A DNA stretch of 35,335 nucleotides from Actinomycetota bacterium (lineage in GTDB: Bacteria > Actinomycetota > Acidimicrobiia > Acidimicrobiales > CADCSY01): the NCBI GenBank assembly GCA_004366205.1, contig SIRW01000014.1, forward strand, positions 1 to 35,335, given 5' to 3'. Below the pieces are notes generated by a model that was not told the origin of the DNA, ran no database searches, and saw nothing but the letters and a program-made list of their open reading frames with translations. Below are positions 7,987 to 15,237 of this stretch, piece after piece. The translations under genes were made by a program, and so were the position numbers. Each line of letters begins with the position of its first letter. The stretch's first letter is position 1.

Positions 7987-8071
7987 GGAGGGATGGCCGA
8001 GCGGACGATGGCGGGGGTCTTGAAAACCTCTGAGGCGCAAGCCTCCGTGGGTTCGAATCCCACTCCCTCCG
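7987..8071 (+). tRNA. tRNA-Ser(UGA)
   Basis: Complete class II cloverleaf. Acceptor arms GGAGGGA (7987-7993) and TCCCTCC (8064-8070) pair, with discriminator G. The anticodon loop CTTGAAA gives UGA and reads UCA codons. A long variable arm (GAGGC-GCAA-GCCTC) and T-arm GTGGG-TTCGAAT-CCCAC are present. CCA is not encoded. It starts 12 nt after pheA. Confidence 0.97.
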
Positions 8072-8174
8072 CTCCTCGTCCTCTCGCTGTCGTGGCCCGA
8101 ATCTGTGACACACCCGGCGGGTAGCCTCCGGACCGCTTCCCCCTCCGTTGCCAACCCCCCGTCCGGAGGGCACC

Positions 8175-8501
8175 ATGAGCACCGATGCCGCTGCCGAGCG
8201 TCGTCTGCACGACCGCCTCGCCGAGGTCCTCGGCCCCGACCACGCCGACCACCTGATGGGCCGGCTCCCCCCACCCCGCTCCGAGCTGGCCACCAGCGCC
8301 GAGCTGGCCCTCACCCGCGCCGAGCTGCGGGCCGACATCGCCAGCCTCGACGGGAAGCTCGACCGGACCCGCGGTGAGCTGGAAGCAGCGATCGCCACCA
8401 CCCGGGCGGACATCGTCCAGCAGACCCGCGCGCTGTTCCTCGGCGTGATCGCCGCCAACGCCACCATGGTCGCCGTGGTGCTCGCCGCCGTGCGCCTCTG
8501 A
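8175..8501 (+). CDS. Small coiled-coil protein with C-terminal membrane anchor
   Basis: 108 residues. ATG 8175 is preceded by GGAGGG (8165-8170) at a 4-nt spacing; a TTG 27 nt upstream is a weaker alternative. Residues about 40-85 are Leu/Ala/Glu/Arg heptad-like (ELALTRAELRADIASLDGKL), predicting a coiled coil. A final hydrophobic helix (about 88-106) would anchor the tail in the membrane. It resembles CCDC90/DUF1640-like or XhlA-like architectures, but no family can be claimed. It lies alone between two tRNA-Ser genes. Function unknown. Confidence 0.75.
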   Translation: MSTDAAAERRLHDRLAEVLGPDHADHLMGRLPPPRSELATSAELALTRAELRADIASLDGKLDRTRGELEAAIATTRADIVQQTRALFLGVIAANATMVAVVLAAVRL

Positions 8502-8557
8502 GCGCCGGCGGCCGGACGACGCCGGCGGCCCACCCGGGTACACTCGCCGGTCCATCG

Positions 8558-8651
8558 GGAGAGGTGCCGGAGTCTGGTTGATCGGGGCGCCCTGCTAAGG
8601 CGTTGACGGGTGCAAACCCGTCCGTGGGTTCAAATCCCACCCTCTCCGCCA
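8558..8651 (+). tRNA. tRNA-Ser(GCU), with encoded CCA
   Basis: Acceptor arms GGAGAGG (8558-8564) and CCTCTCC (8641-8647), discriminator G, then CCA at 8649-8651. The anticodon loop CTGCTAA gives GCU (AGC/AGU codons). Long variable arm present (ACGGG-TGCAAA-CCCGT). The 3' part (from 8623) is repeated at 12096 and is the attachment site of the element that follows. Confidence 0.96.
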
Positions 8652-8653
8652 CG
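8623..8653 (+). repeat. attL: 31-bp direct repeat in the tRNA-Ser(GCU) 3' end
   Basis: Identical over 31 bp to 12096-12126. It covers the T-arm, acceptor stem and CCA of the tRNA, so integration leaves the tRNA intact. This is the standard geometry for tyrosine-recombinase elements. Confidence 0.9.
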
Positions 8654-8708
8654 ATCTCGACGCGTTCGCCCAGGTCAGCGGCCTGCGAGTTTCGCCGCGT
8701 CCCCCCTC

Positions 8709-8730
8709 GTGACACGAAAGTGACACGACG
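8709..8730 (+). promoter_or_regulatory. Candidate integrase arm-binding sites next to attL
   Basis: Two direct repeats of GTGACACGA (8709-8717 and 8720-8728, 11-bp period) lie about 55 bp inside attL. A related TGACACAAAA lies at 11984-11993 near attR. Short direct repeats flanking the core on both sides are typical of arm-type sites bound by tyrosine integrases. Between here and 9080 no convincing gene or structure is visible. Confidence 0.4.
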
Positions 8731-9080
8731 TGCGGACTGGGCCGGACCTTGACACGGCGCTCCGCGGGGTGCGCTCCCGCGGGAGACGGTCGCTCGTGGG
8801 ACCAGTGCCCGGGCTGACTGAACTTTGCGAGGGGCTCGCCGCCGTTGCCCGGTGTTGCTCCCCCAGCCCATCGTTGCGGTCACCGACGATGAGCCGCACC
8901 GCATGGGCGAGGGCCAAGGCCGGGGGAAGGTCTCACCCCCCCCAAGGAGAAGACCCTCTCAACTCGCCACCGGCGGTGTGTCCAACCTCGCCGTTACCTA
9001 TCTCAGCCACATCGAGGTTTGACCCATGCGGATGCTCGAGTGTTGGGAGTGACCCAGCGTCAGATAGTGCTCCTTCTGCC

Positions 9081-9102
9081 GCCGTTGACACCTGTCAACG
9101 GC
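9081..9102. promoter_or_regulatory. 22-bp near-perfect palindrome, candidate operator
   Basis: Ten-bp arms GCCGTTGACA and TGTCAACGGC separated by CC, a perfect inverted repeat. It sits in the non-coding part of the element about 165 bp before the transposase remnant. It could be an operator for an element repressor, or part of an insertion sequence end. Confidence 0.4.
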
Positions 9103-9202
9103 CATCTTGATGTCCTCGCTGGTGGCCATGACCACGCTCACGCGGAGCTCCCCAGACCTGCTCACCGATTCTCCCCACCTCTGAGTATCCATCCGTAGGG
9201 GT

Positions 9203-9261
9203 GGGGCTCCTCTCAAGGCTGGTGGTCGACGAGACCGATGCCGGCCGAGGAGAGGAGCCCC
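9203..9261. repeat. 12-bp inverted repeat upstream of transposase remnant
   Basis: GGGGCTCCTCTC (9203-9214) and GAGAGGAGCCCC (9250-9261) pair perfectly around a 35-nt spacer, ending 6 nt before the ATG of the transposase-like remnant. It may be a leader hairpin that limits transposase translation. Confidence 0.5.
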
Positions 9262-9267
9262 GTCTCG

Positions 9268-9366
9268 ATGCTGACACCAGAGGAAGACGTGGAGATCACA
9301 TCGTTGAAAGCGCGGGGGTGGACCGTGTCGGCCATCTCCCGCCATGTCGGCCGGGAGCGGACCAGG
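9268..9366 (+). pseudogene. Truncated IS21-like (IstA-type) transposase N-terminus
   Basis: The frame starting MLTPEEDVEITSLKARGW and continuing SAISRHVGRER resembles the N-terminal helix-turn-helix of IS21-family IstA transposases (MLT.EE, then a resolvase-like HTH ending RHxGR). Similarity stops after about 33 codons, and the frame runs on into the 3' end of the opposing fic gene with no recognisable DDE domain and no istB. The reading is based on motif resemblance only. Confidence 0.45.
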
Positions 9367-9415
9367 CGGACAGCGTCCGGGATCCCGGGATCCCGGCTGA
9401 GGATCCGAGCGGGCG

Positions 9416-10594
9416 CTACTCCCCGGTCAGCACCTCGAGGATCTGTTGCGCGCGCCAGCGGAGCTGGCGGCGGGGCCCGCCGGTCATCTCGGTCAGGATG
9501 CCGACGTCAGCGAGCTGGCGGAGGGCGGTGAGCGCCGCTGGCCTGGTTACGGGCAGGCGGCTCTCGACAAAGCGGGCGTTGAGGACCGGCTGCTCGAATG
9601 CCAGGTCGACCAGGTCGTTCGCTGCGCCTCGCGTGACCGATCTCACCCGGGCTCGGTAGTCCTCCCGGAGATCGATCAGGCGTTCGGCTCTCACGACGGC
9701 ATCGGTGGCCTGCACGCGGACGCCGTCCAGGAACAGGGTGAGCCACCGTTCGAGGTCGCCGCGCTCACGGACGCCCTGCAGCGCGTCGTAGTACTCGTCG
9801 CGTCGTGCCTCGAAGTACGGCGATAGGTAGAGCAACGGCTCGGGCAGCCGGTCACGGATGACGAGGAAGAACACGATGAGCAGACGACCGAGGCGGCCGT
9901 TGCCATCGAGGAACGGGTGGATGGTCTCGAACTGGTAGTGCACGAGCGCTGCCTGCACGAGCGGCGGCAACGCAGGATCCTCGTGGACGAACCGCTCGAG
10001 GTCGGAGAGGAGGTCGCCGAGCTCGTCGGGGGGTGGCGGCACGAAGGTCGCCGTCTCGATCGTGGCGCCGGGCGGCCCGATCCAGTTCTGGGTTGACCGG
10101 ATCTCACCGGGCTGCCGATCACGCCCACGCACTCCGGCGAGGATCACGGCGTGCATCTCACGGATGAGCCGGGTGCTCACCGGCAGCGTGCGAAGGCGCT
10201 GCAGGCCCGCCTCCATGGCGTGGACGTAGTTGACGACCTCCTCGACGTCTGCGTTGAGCGGCTGCTCGCTCGCCTCCGCGTCGAAGACCTCGAGCAGCGA
10301 GGCCTGGGTGCCCTCGATACGCGTCGAGGCCACCGCCTCTCTGCGCAGATAGGGCCGGACGAGCAGATGCGGGTGGGGAAGCAGCCGTCCTGCGCCGGCG
10401 AGCCGCCCGAGGGCGGCTTCGGCGTCGGCGAGCCGGAGGAGGTTCTCGCCCGAGATCTCCACCGAACGGGGGATCGGGCGCGGGAAGTAGGCCGCGTCGC
10501 CCTGGCGGCCCGGGGTGCGTCGAGCGCTGCCGAACGGGGTCTCGGCGAAGCGGCTCACGTCCACGTCCACAGCGTACTCTGACTCGAAAGACAA
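9416..10594 (-). CDS. Fic-domain protein (class II, autoinhibited; probable AMP-transferase)
   Basis: 392 residues. Fic proteins transfer AMP or other nucleotide parts to target hydroxyl groups. The full active-site motif HPFLDGNGRLGR is at residues 226-237, including catalytic His226, Asp230, Asn232 and Arg234. An inhibitory motif of the [S/T]xxxE[G/N] type is at residues 90-95 (STRIEG, Glu94) before the Fic core, which defines class II with built-in autoinhibition. The C-terminal about 80 residues look like a winged-helix domain (RPAALTALRQLADVGILTEMTGG). Start: TTG at 10592-10594, preceded by AAAGGA at suitable spacing. It lies alone inside the tRNA-Ser element and is convergent with the transposase scrap. 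A role in element maintenance or anti-phage defence is inference. Confidence 0.9.
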   Translation of the reverse strand: MSFESEYAVDVDVSRFAETPFGSARRTPGRQGDAAYFPRPIPRSVEISGENLLRLADAEAALGRLAGAGRLLPHPHLLVRPYLRREAVASTRIEGTQASLLEVFDAEASEQPLNADVEEVVNYVHAMEAGLQRLRTLPVSTRLIREMHAVILAGVRGRDRQPGEIRSTQNWIGPPGATIETATFVPPPPDELGDLLSDLERFVHEDPALPPLVQAALVHYQFETIHPFLDGNGRLGRLLIVFFLVIRDRLPEPLLYLSPYFEARRDEYYDALQGVRERGDLERWLTLFLDGVRVQATDAVVRAERLIDLREDYRARVRSVTRGAANDLVDLAFEQPVLNARFVESRLPVTRPAALTALRQLADVGILTEMTGGPRRQLRWRAQQILEVLTGE

Positions 10595-10709
10595 TCGGTG
10601 TTTCCTTTAGAGTCCTCGGTCGACCGGCAAGGTCACGCAAGAGTCGCTTGCCGCCGGGAACGCACGCACCGTGATCCGGGAACCAGCCCGATCCTCCGGA
10701 CACACCTTG

Positions 10710-10734
10710 GCAGGTTCCCCTCCGGGAAACCTGC
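10710..10734 (-). terminator. Hairpin after the integrase gene
   Basis: GCAGGTT/AACCTGC arms with an inner CCC/GGG extension and one bulged base, 37 nt past the integrase stop on the minus strand. No T-tract. Possible terminator separating int from fic. Confidence 0.35.
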
Positions 10735-10770
10735 GGCCCGGCGAGCTCGCACATCCGTGGCGCCCGGGCG

Positions 10771-11942
10771 TCAAGAGGCCGAACCGCTCCTCGACCGGCC
10801 CCGGCCGTTCGGGACGGCACCGAGACTCGTGCCCATGAGTGCGCCGGCTTCGGCGTCGGCGGCGGGGAACGAGTGGCTGTAGATGTTGAGCATGGTCGCC
10901 TTGTCGCGGTGACCGAGGCGTGCGCTGATGGTGGCGATGTTCGTGCCGGCATCGCCGAGGGCGGTGGCCACGAAGTGGCGGACGTCGTGCAGACGCACGT
11001 GGTCGAGGCCGAGCTCGGCCCGGAGGCGGCCGAACCAGTTCGTGCAGACGTCCGGGCGCCAGGGCGCCGAGCCGTCGGGCTCCTCCGAGAAGAGGAAGGC
11101 GTCGTCGGCCAGCGCGACACCGACGGCCAGCGCCCGTTCCCGGGCTCGGAGGTGGAACTCGCGCAGCAGCTCGCGGGTGGCCTCGTCGATGGCGACCCGG
11201 CGGGCCTGGTGAGTCTTGGTGTCCTTCTCAATCCGCTCCTGGTCGATCTGGGCGATGGAGCGGCTGATGGCGATCTCCGCCGGCTCCCAGTGGATGTCCG
11301 TCCACCGCAGGGCGCATGCCTCCCCACGGCGGCAGCCGGTGACGGCGAGCCGCCAGAGGTAGACGCCGAAGTCAGGATCGAACTCGAACGCGGCCTTGAG
11401 CAGGCCATGCACCTGGGCGATCGACGGCGGCTTGATCTCGGTGCGGCGAGCGGCCGGCGGAGTGGCGTCCACCGCCGGGTTGCGGGCGATGAGGCCCCAC
11501 TTGCGGGCCTGTTCGAGCGACTGGCGCATCACCGTGTGGCACAGCCGCACCGTCCGGCCCGACAGCGGCCGGCCGCCCGCTCCGCCGCCGGTGCGGAGCT
11601 GCTGGTACCAGTGGTCGAGCTCGAGGGTGCGGATCGAGGCCACCTTGCGGTCGCCGAAGGAGGGTCGCACGAAGTGCTCGGTGATCCAGCGGTAGCCCCG
11701 CTCGGTGGTGGCCTCTTCAGGTCGAGCCACCGGTCGAGCAGCTCGCCCACCGTCATCGGCGCCGAGGCGACGTGGCGGCCCTCGTCGACCTCGACGACCA
11801 GGCGGGCCAGCTCCCGCTCGGCCTCCTTGCGGCTGCCGTGGACCGTGCGCTCCAGGTACCGGCGCTTCCCGTCGGCGGAGCGGCCGACGTAGACCTTCAG
11901 CCGCCAGGTGTCGCGGCTGCGCTGCTGCAGGTGCCCACGCAT
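10771..11942 (-). pseudogene. Tyrosine-recombinase integrase, frameshifted
   Basis: ATG 11940-11942 follows a strong GGGAGGT site. The first frame encodes the N-terminal AP2-like/SAM-like part (TWRLKVYVGRSADGKRRYL, then PMTVGELLDRWLDLKR). Near 11705-11730 the similarity moves to the -1 frame, which carries RGYRWITEHFVRPSFGDRKV and the complete catalytic domain: box I TGCRRGEACALRW, the HDVRH box, LGHRD and the catalytic Tyr in MLNIYSHSF. All usual catalytic residues (R, H, R, H, Y) are present. No classic slippery heptamer is visible at the junction, so a one-base deletion, a sequencing error or unusual recoding are all possible. The gene abuts attR, as expected for the integrase of this element. 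Confidence 0.85.
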
Positions 11943-12095
11943 GGGACCTCCCTCTCAGGTTGCGACAACGGCGCGCACGCGGATGACACAAAATTCGGGG
12001 TTCTGACGGTCGACGCAGGCTCGTCGAGGACAATCGAAAACCCCCTCTGACCAGGGAAAACGTCCTCCAGCCCGAATCCGCCGCGGGGGCTTCGG

Positions 12096-12126
12096 CGTGG
12101 GTTCAAATCCCACCCTCTCCGCCACG
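12096..12126 (+). repeat. attR: 31-bp copy of the tRNA-Ser(GCU) 3' end
   Basis: Exact copy of 8623-8653 (T-arm, acceptor 3' strand, CCA) without the rest of a tRNA. It marks the right boundary of the element. The stretch 11943-12095 between int and attR holds a TGACACAAAA arm-like site and no gene. Confidence 0.9.
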
Positions 12127-12176
12127 GGGTCGGCGCTCGGTCCACCGCCGGCTTTACGAACGCGTTGCGAGATCCT

Positions 12177-12192
12177 GTAACGTGCTCGTCAC
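12177..12192 (+). promoter_or_regulatory. GTnAC-N6-GTnAC direct repeat before the 3D-domain gene
   Basis: GTAAC (12177-12181) and GTCAC (12188-12192) with an 11-bp period, about 140 bp upstream of the start codon. This resembles the direct-repeat sites of the MtrA response regulator, which controls cell-wall hydrolases in actinobacteria. A similar arrangement is at 34444-34460. The rest of 12127-12332 shows no gene. Confidence 0.3.
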
Positions 12193-12332
12193 CTGCCAGA
12201 GCACGACCGATGGGCGCAGCTTGCGCCCCGGACCCGTCCCTCGGCACGGACCGCGCGGCGGCGGCCGGTCGAGGGCCCGTGCGGGCACCGATCCCCGTGG
12301 TCGGCGCCGGCGCGGCAACGAGGTGAGTCGAA

Positions 12333-13217
12333 GTGCCCCGACAGCCAGCCCCCACGAGCGCGCGACGCCGCGACGACCTCGACGCGACCCCGCCCCGGGC
12401 CCTACCGCTCACGGCCGCCGTCGTGCTCGCCGCCGTGCTGGGCGTCGGCGTGCCCGTGGTCGCGGCCGGAGCGGCCGAACCGGCCGACGCGACGGAGCCC
12501 GCTGCCGAGGCAGGAGCGACGGGGGCGGCGCAGCCGAACCCGACCGGCGCCGAGATCCCGGGCCTGGCCGAGCCGGCCGGGGCGTTCATGACCGGCCCGA
12601 ACGGCGCCTGGTGGGTGTTGACCGCGGGCGGGCTGTACGTGTACAGCCCGACACCGACCGGTCCGAGCGACGCCTACGTGCTCGTCGCCCCCGACCCGTC
12701 GGGTCGCGGTTACTGGCTCACGCTCGACACCGTGCTCGTGGGCTCGGCGTCCCAGCCGAACGACGCGGCGACGACCCCTGAACCCGAGCCCGCCTCGGAG
12801 ACCGACGGCGGGTCCGCCCCCACGACCGCCACCACCGCTGCGCCCACCGGCCGGCCCGCGGCGCCCGCCACCACGACCACCACCGTTGCCCCCCGGCCGG
12901 CCCCGACGACGACCACCGCGGCTCCGCCGGCCTCCTCCGGTGGCCCCTCCGGTTCGACCACCTACCTCGGCGAGTTCGAGGTCACGTGCTACTCGTTGCG
13001 GGGCACCACCTCGACGGGTGAGCAGACCCACGAGGGCGGCGTCGCCGTCGACCCCCGCGTGATCCCCTACGGCACCCGCATCCACATCGAGGGCGTCGGC
13101 TGGCGCACGGCCAACGACACCGGCCGCAAGATCCAGGGCAACCGGCTCGACATCTGGCACCCGTCCGCCGACTGGTGCCGGGACTTCGGCCGGCGCATCC
13201 TCGACGTCCACCGCTGA
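12333..13217 (+). CDS. Exported 3D-domain protein, probable cell-wall lytic enzyme
   Basis: 294 residues. GTG 12333 follows AGGTGA at 6 nt. A hydrophobic segment at about 27-48 is a signal or anchor. Residues 90-137 look like one worn copy of the 42-residue surface repeat (AWWVLTAGGLYVYSP, later RGYWL). Next comes a Thr/Pro/Ala-rich, probably wall-spanning linker (about 145-208). The C-terminal 3D domain (about 211-294) has the three namesake aspartates in VDP (Asp240), NDTG (Asp262) and NRLD (Asp273), the fold seen in RpfB/YabE/MltA-type peptidoglycan enzymes. Cysteines at 219 and 282 may form a disulfide. Likely acts on peptidoglycan outside the membrane; substrate not shown. Confidence 0.85.
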   Translation: MPRQPAPTSARRRDDLDATPPRALPLTAAVVLAAVLGVGVPVVAAGAAEPADATEPAAEAGATGAAQPNPTGAEIPGLAEPAGAFMTGPNGAWWVLTAGGLYVYSPTPTGPSDAYVLVAPDPSGRGYWLTLDTVLVGSASQPNDAATTPEPEPASETDGGSAPTTATTAAPTGRPAAPATTTTTVAPRPAPTTTTAAPPASSGGPSGSTTYLGEFEVTCYSLRGTTSTGEQTHEGGVAVDPRVIPYGTRIHIEGVGWRTANDTGRKIQGNRLDIWHPSADWCRDFGRRILDVHR

Positions 13218-13243
13218 GGCCGCCCGCCAGGCGGCGGGCGGCC
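13218..13243. terminator. Bidirectional terminator hairpin between convergent genes
   Basis: Perfect 11-bp stem (GGCCGCCCGCC / GGCGGGCGGCC) with a 4-nt loop, filling most of the 37-bp gap between the stops of the 3D-domain gene and the NirK gene. Very stable; placed to stop transcription from both sides. Confidence 0.8.
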
Positions 13244-13254
13244 GCGGGTGGAGC

Positions 13255-14652
13255 TCAGTGCCCGGCGCCGTCCCCCGCGGCCACGTCGCCCGCCCGGAAC
13301 AGGCCGAGCGCACCCTTGCCCACGTTCGAGAACTTGTGGGTGACGATGGGGTACAGGCCCGCCTCGTCGAAGGTGAACTCCACGAAGCCACCCTGGGAGG
13401 GCTGCAGGTCGATCGCCTGCGAGCCGCCCTGGCCCGGCCCGGGCCGCAGCAGGTAGGTGCCCTCCTTGAAGACGGTGTCGAACACGGTTCCCACGATGTG
13501 GAACGCCGAGTTCTCCGACGGGCCGTTGTTCTGCACCCAGGCCCGGACGCGCTCGCCGGGCTCGACCCGGATCGGCGCGTGCAGGTACTGGTTCACGTAG
13601 CCGTTGAACGTGACGGCGTCCCAGGCGTCGCGCTGCATCTTCGTGAGGTCACCGGGCTGGCCCTCAGGGCCCAGGTACAGCTCGGACTGCACGAAGACGA
13701 ACTCGTGGTCCACGGGGGCCAGGTCGGGCGGGTCGATGATGATGGCGCCGTGCATGCCGTTGCCGATGTGGTGCAGCGCAGGGGCCGTGCCGCAGTGGTA
13801 CATGAAGCTGCCGGCGTGCTTGGCCTCGAACTGGTAGACGAGCGACTCACCCGGGGCGATCGTGCGCATCTCGTCGTTCCAGGCGACCTTCGAGGCGTGG
13901 AAGTCGATGGAGTGGCCGATCGCGCCCTCGTTGACGAGCGTGACCGTGAAGATGTCACCGACCTTGCCGCGCAGGGTGGGGCCGGGCACCTGGTCGTTGA
14001 ACGTCCACAGCTCCTGGGTGACGCCCGGCGCGACCTCGATGACCGTCTCGGTGGCCCGCAGCGTGATCTCGTGGTTGGTCCCGCCGGGGGCGGGCGCCAG
14101 GTTCGGGTCGAACGGCCGCCACTCCGGTGCGGGGGTGGCGTTGAAGTCGATGACCGCGCCGTCGCCGCCACCACCGTGGGCGCCGCTGCCGGCGGGCGCA
14201 GCCGCTGCTGCGCCCTTCACGAAGATGTCGAGCACCATGCCGCCGGCTTCGTGGCCGGGCACGGTGCACACCAGCCGCGTGTGCTCGGTGAGCACGCCGA
14301 GCTCGAGGGTCTCCGACGCGCCGGGGTCGAGCATGCTCGTCACGGGGCCGCCGGGGATGCCGAGGTCATGGGGCATCGCCCCGCCGTTGCTGACCTCGAG
14401 CACGACGGGCCGGCCCGGTTCCACGTCCAGCGAGCTCGGCGACACGTACAGGTCGCCCAGCTCCACCTGGAACACCTGGGCGGGTCCCGCGGCCGCGGCC
14501 GGCGCCGCGTCATCGCCCGTACGCAGCGCCAGCCCTGTGGCGATGAGCGCGAACACGGCGGCGAAGCAGGCGACGCCGAAGGCGACGGCCATCCAGCTCT
14601 CGGCCGCCCGGCCGTGGTCTCGCTCCGTTCGGGTCTCGGTCGTGGTCGTCAT
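13255..14652 (-). CDS. nirK: Membrane-anchored NirK-type copper nitrite reductase with extra N-terminal cupredoxin domain
   Basis: 465 residues. A membrane segment (about 20-43) leads to a cupredoxin domain (about 60-146) with type 1 copper ligands His95, Cys129, His134 and Met139. A linker follows, then two NirK cupredoxin domains (about 165-455). These keep the type 1 site (His247, Cys287, His295, Met300), the type 2 ligands (His252, His286, His439) and the active-site Asp250 and His385. NirK reduces nitrite to NO at the outer face of the membrane; the extra domain probably relays electrons, as in three-domain NirKs such as that of Hyphomicrobium. Multicopper oxidase activity is a less likely alternative. 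Two DosR-like boxes lie 69-105 bp upstream. Start ATG with GGAG at about -10. Confidence 0.88.
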   Translation of the reverse strand: MTTTTETRTERDHGRAAESWMAVAFGVACFAAVFALIATGLALRTGDDAAPAAAAGPAQVFQVELGDLYVSPSSLDVEPGRPVVLEVSNGGAMPHDLGIPGGPVTSMLDPGASETLELGVLTEHTRLVCTVPGHEAGGMVLDIFVKGAAAAAPAGSGAHGGGGDGAVIDFNATPAPEWRPFDPNLAPAPGGTNHEITLRATETVIEVAPGVTQELWTFNDQVPGPTLRGKVGDIFTVTLVNEGAIGHSIDFHASKVAWNDEMRTIAPGESLVYQFEAKHAGSFMYHCGTAPALHHIGNGMHGAIIIDPPDLAPVDHEFVFVQSELYLGPEGQPGDLTKMQRDAWDAVTFNGYVNQYLHAPIRVEPGERVRAWVQNNGPSENSAFHIVGTVFDTVFKEGTYLLRPGPGQGGSQAIDLQPSQGGFVEFTFDEAGLYPIVTHKFSNVGKGALGLFRAGDVAAGDGAGH

Positions 14653-14720
14653 CGCAGCTCCGTCGTTCCCGGCCGCTTCGCCGGATAGTTCCAGGGTCGG
14701 CTGGAGAAAACCCGGCGGGA

Positions 14721-14735
14721 AGGGTCGAAGGTCCC
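14721..14735 (-). promoter_or_regulatory. DosR-like box before nirK
   Basis: On the minus strand it reads GGGACCTTCGACCCT, one base different from the two boxes at 33825-33887 and close to the mycobacterial DosR/DevR palindrome (GGGAC..., GTCCC or GCCCC). It lies 69 bp upstream of the nirK start; a candidate -10 (AACTAT) lies about 33 bp downstream, fitting an activator site. Confidence 0.55.
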
Positions 14736-14742
14736 AGCGAGC

Positions 14743-14757
14743 AGGGAAGTTGGTCCC
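14743..14757 (-). promoter_or_regulatory. Second, weaker DosR-like box
   Basis: Reads GGGACCAACTTCCCT on the minus strand, centred exactly 22 bp from the first box, about two helical turns. Paired, phased boxes are usual in DosR promoters. It also lies just upstream of the CopD-like gene start. Confidence 0.4.
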
Positions 14758-14768
14758 CGTGCGCGAGG

Positions 14769-15221
14769 GTGGGGACCGTGCGCACCATCGACCCGTGGAC
14801 CCTCGTGCGGTTCCTCCACGTCCTCGCCGCCACCGTGTGGGTGGGTGGCCAGCTCGCGCTCAGCGGCCTCGTGGTGCCGGTGCTGCGCCGGCGAGCCGGC
14901 CTGGGGGAGCGGTCCGAGCTGGCCACCGAGATGGGCCGCCGCTTCGGAATCCTCACGGCCGCCGGCCTGTTCCCGGTCCTGCTGGCGACCGGCCTGGCCA
15001 TGTCGTACCGCTACGGCGTGCAGCTCGAGGGCTTCCAGACCTACGGCTACGGCGCCACCCTGGCGGTCAAGGTGACCCTCGTGTTCGTCGTGCTCGCCCT
15101 GGCCGCCGGGCACGGCATCGCCACCCAGCGGGGCGGCGCCCGCCTGGGGCGCGCGCTCGCCGTGGGGTCGCTGGCCGGTTCGGTCGTCATCGTGCTGCTG
15201 GCGGTGTCGCTGGTGCCCTGA
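14769..15221 (+). CDS. CopD-like four-helix membrane protein
   Basis: 150 residues, four predicted membrane helices (about 12-38, 58-80, 95-117 and 128-148). The first helix contains RFLHVLAATVWVGG, the His-bearing helix of CopD/DUF2269-type proteins; another conserved His is in AAGHGI. Such proteins are linked to copper transport or haem. It is divergent from nirK, so copper supply or electron transfer to the reductase is plausible. GTG 14778 is an alternative start with a better spaced G-rich ribosome site. The HTH regulator follows after 16 bp. Confidence 0.75.
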   Translation: MGTVRTIDPWTLVRFLHVLAATVWVGGQLALSGLVVPVLRRRAGLGERSELATEMGRRFGILTAAGLFPVLLATGLAMSYRYGVQLEGFQTYGYGATLAVKVTLVFVVLALAAGHGIATQRGGARLGRALAVGSLAGSVVIVLLAVSLVP

Positions 15222-15237
15222 TCCGCACGGCGGTCGG

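Larger units (their letters stand above)
8623..12126. mobile_element. 3.5-kb integrative element in tRNA-Ser(GCU)
   Basis: Bounded by the 31-bp direct repeats 8623-8653 and 12096-12126. It contains a tyrosine integrase next to the right end (frameshifted), a Fic-domain gene, a transposase remnant and about 0.6 kb of non-coding DNA. Base composition in 8900-10000 is visibly lower in G+C than the flanks (stretches such as TTACCTATCTCAG, AGATAGTGC). No replication, excisionase, capsid or conjugation gene is seen, so it may be a decayed remnant or need a helper. Fic is the only evident cargo. Confidence 0.85.

Noticed and set aside
6217-8274. Extending larB upstream into a 685-codon frame
   Set aside because: The upstream part is antisense to pheA and tRNA-Ser; the LarB family N-terminus begins at ATG 7015-7017.
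8794-8816. A further DosR-like site (GGGACCAGTGCCC) in the integrative element
   Set aside because: It matches only the half-sites, lacks the TTCG centre and is not upstream of a credible gene.
8998-9345. Minus-strand 115-codon frame in the integrative element
   Set aside because: No family resemblance, no ribosome-binding site, and it crosses the palindrome and the transposase-like remnant.
12096-12126. Possible second tRNA gene
   Set aside because: Only the T-arm and acceptor 3' half are present; the upstream sequence cannot form D- or anticodon arms. It is the attR copy.
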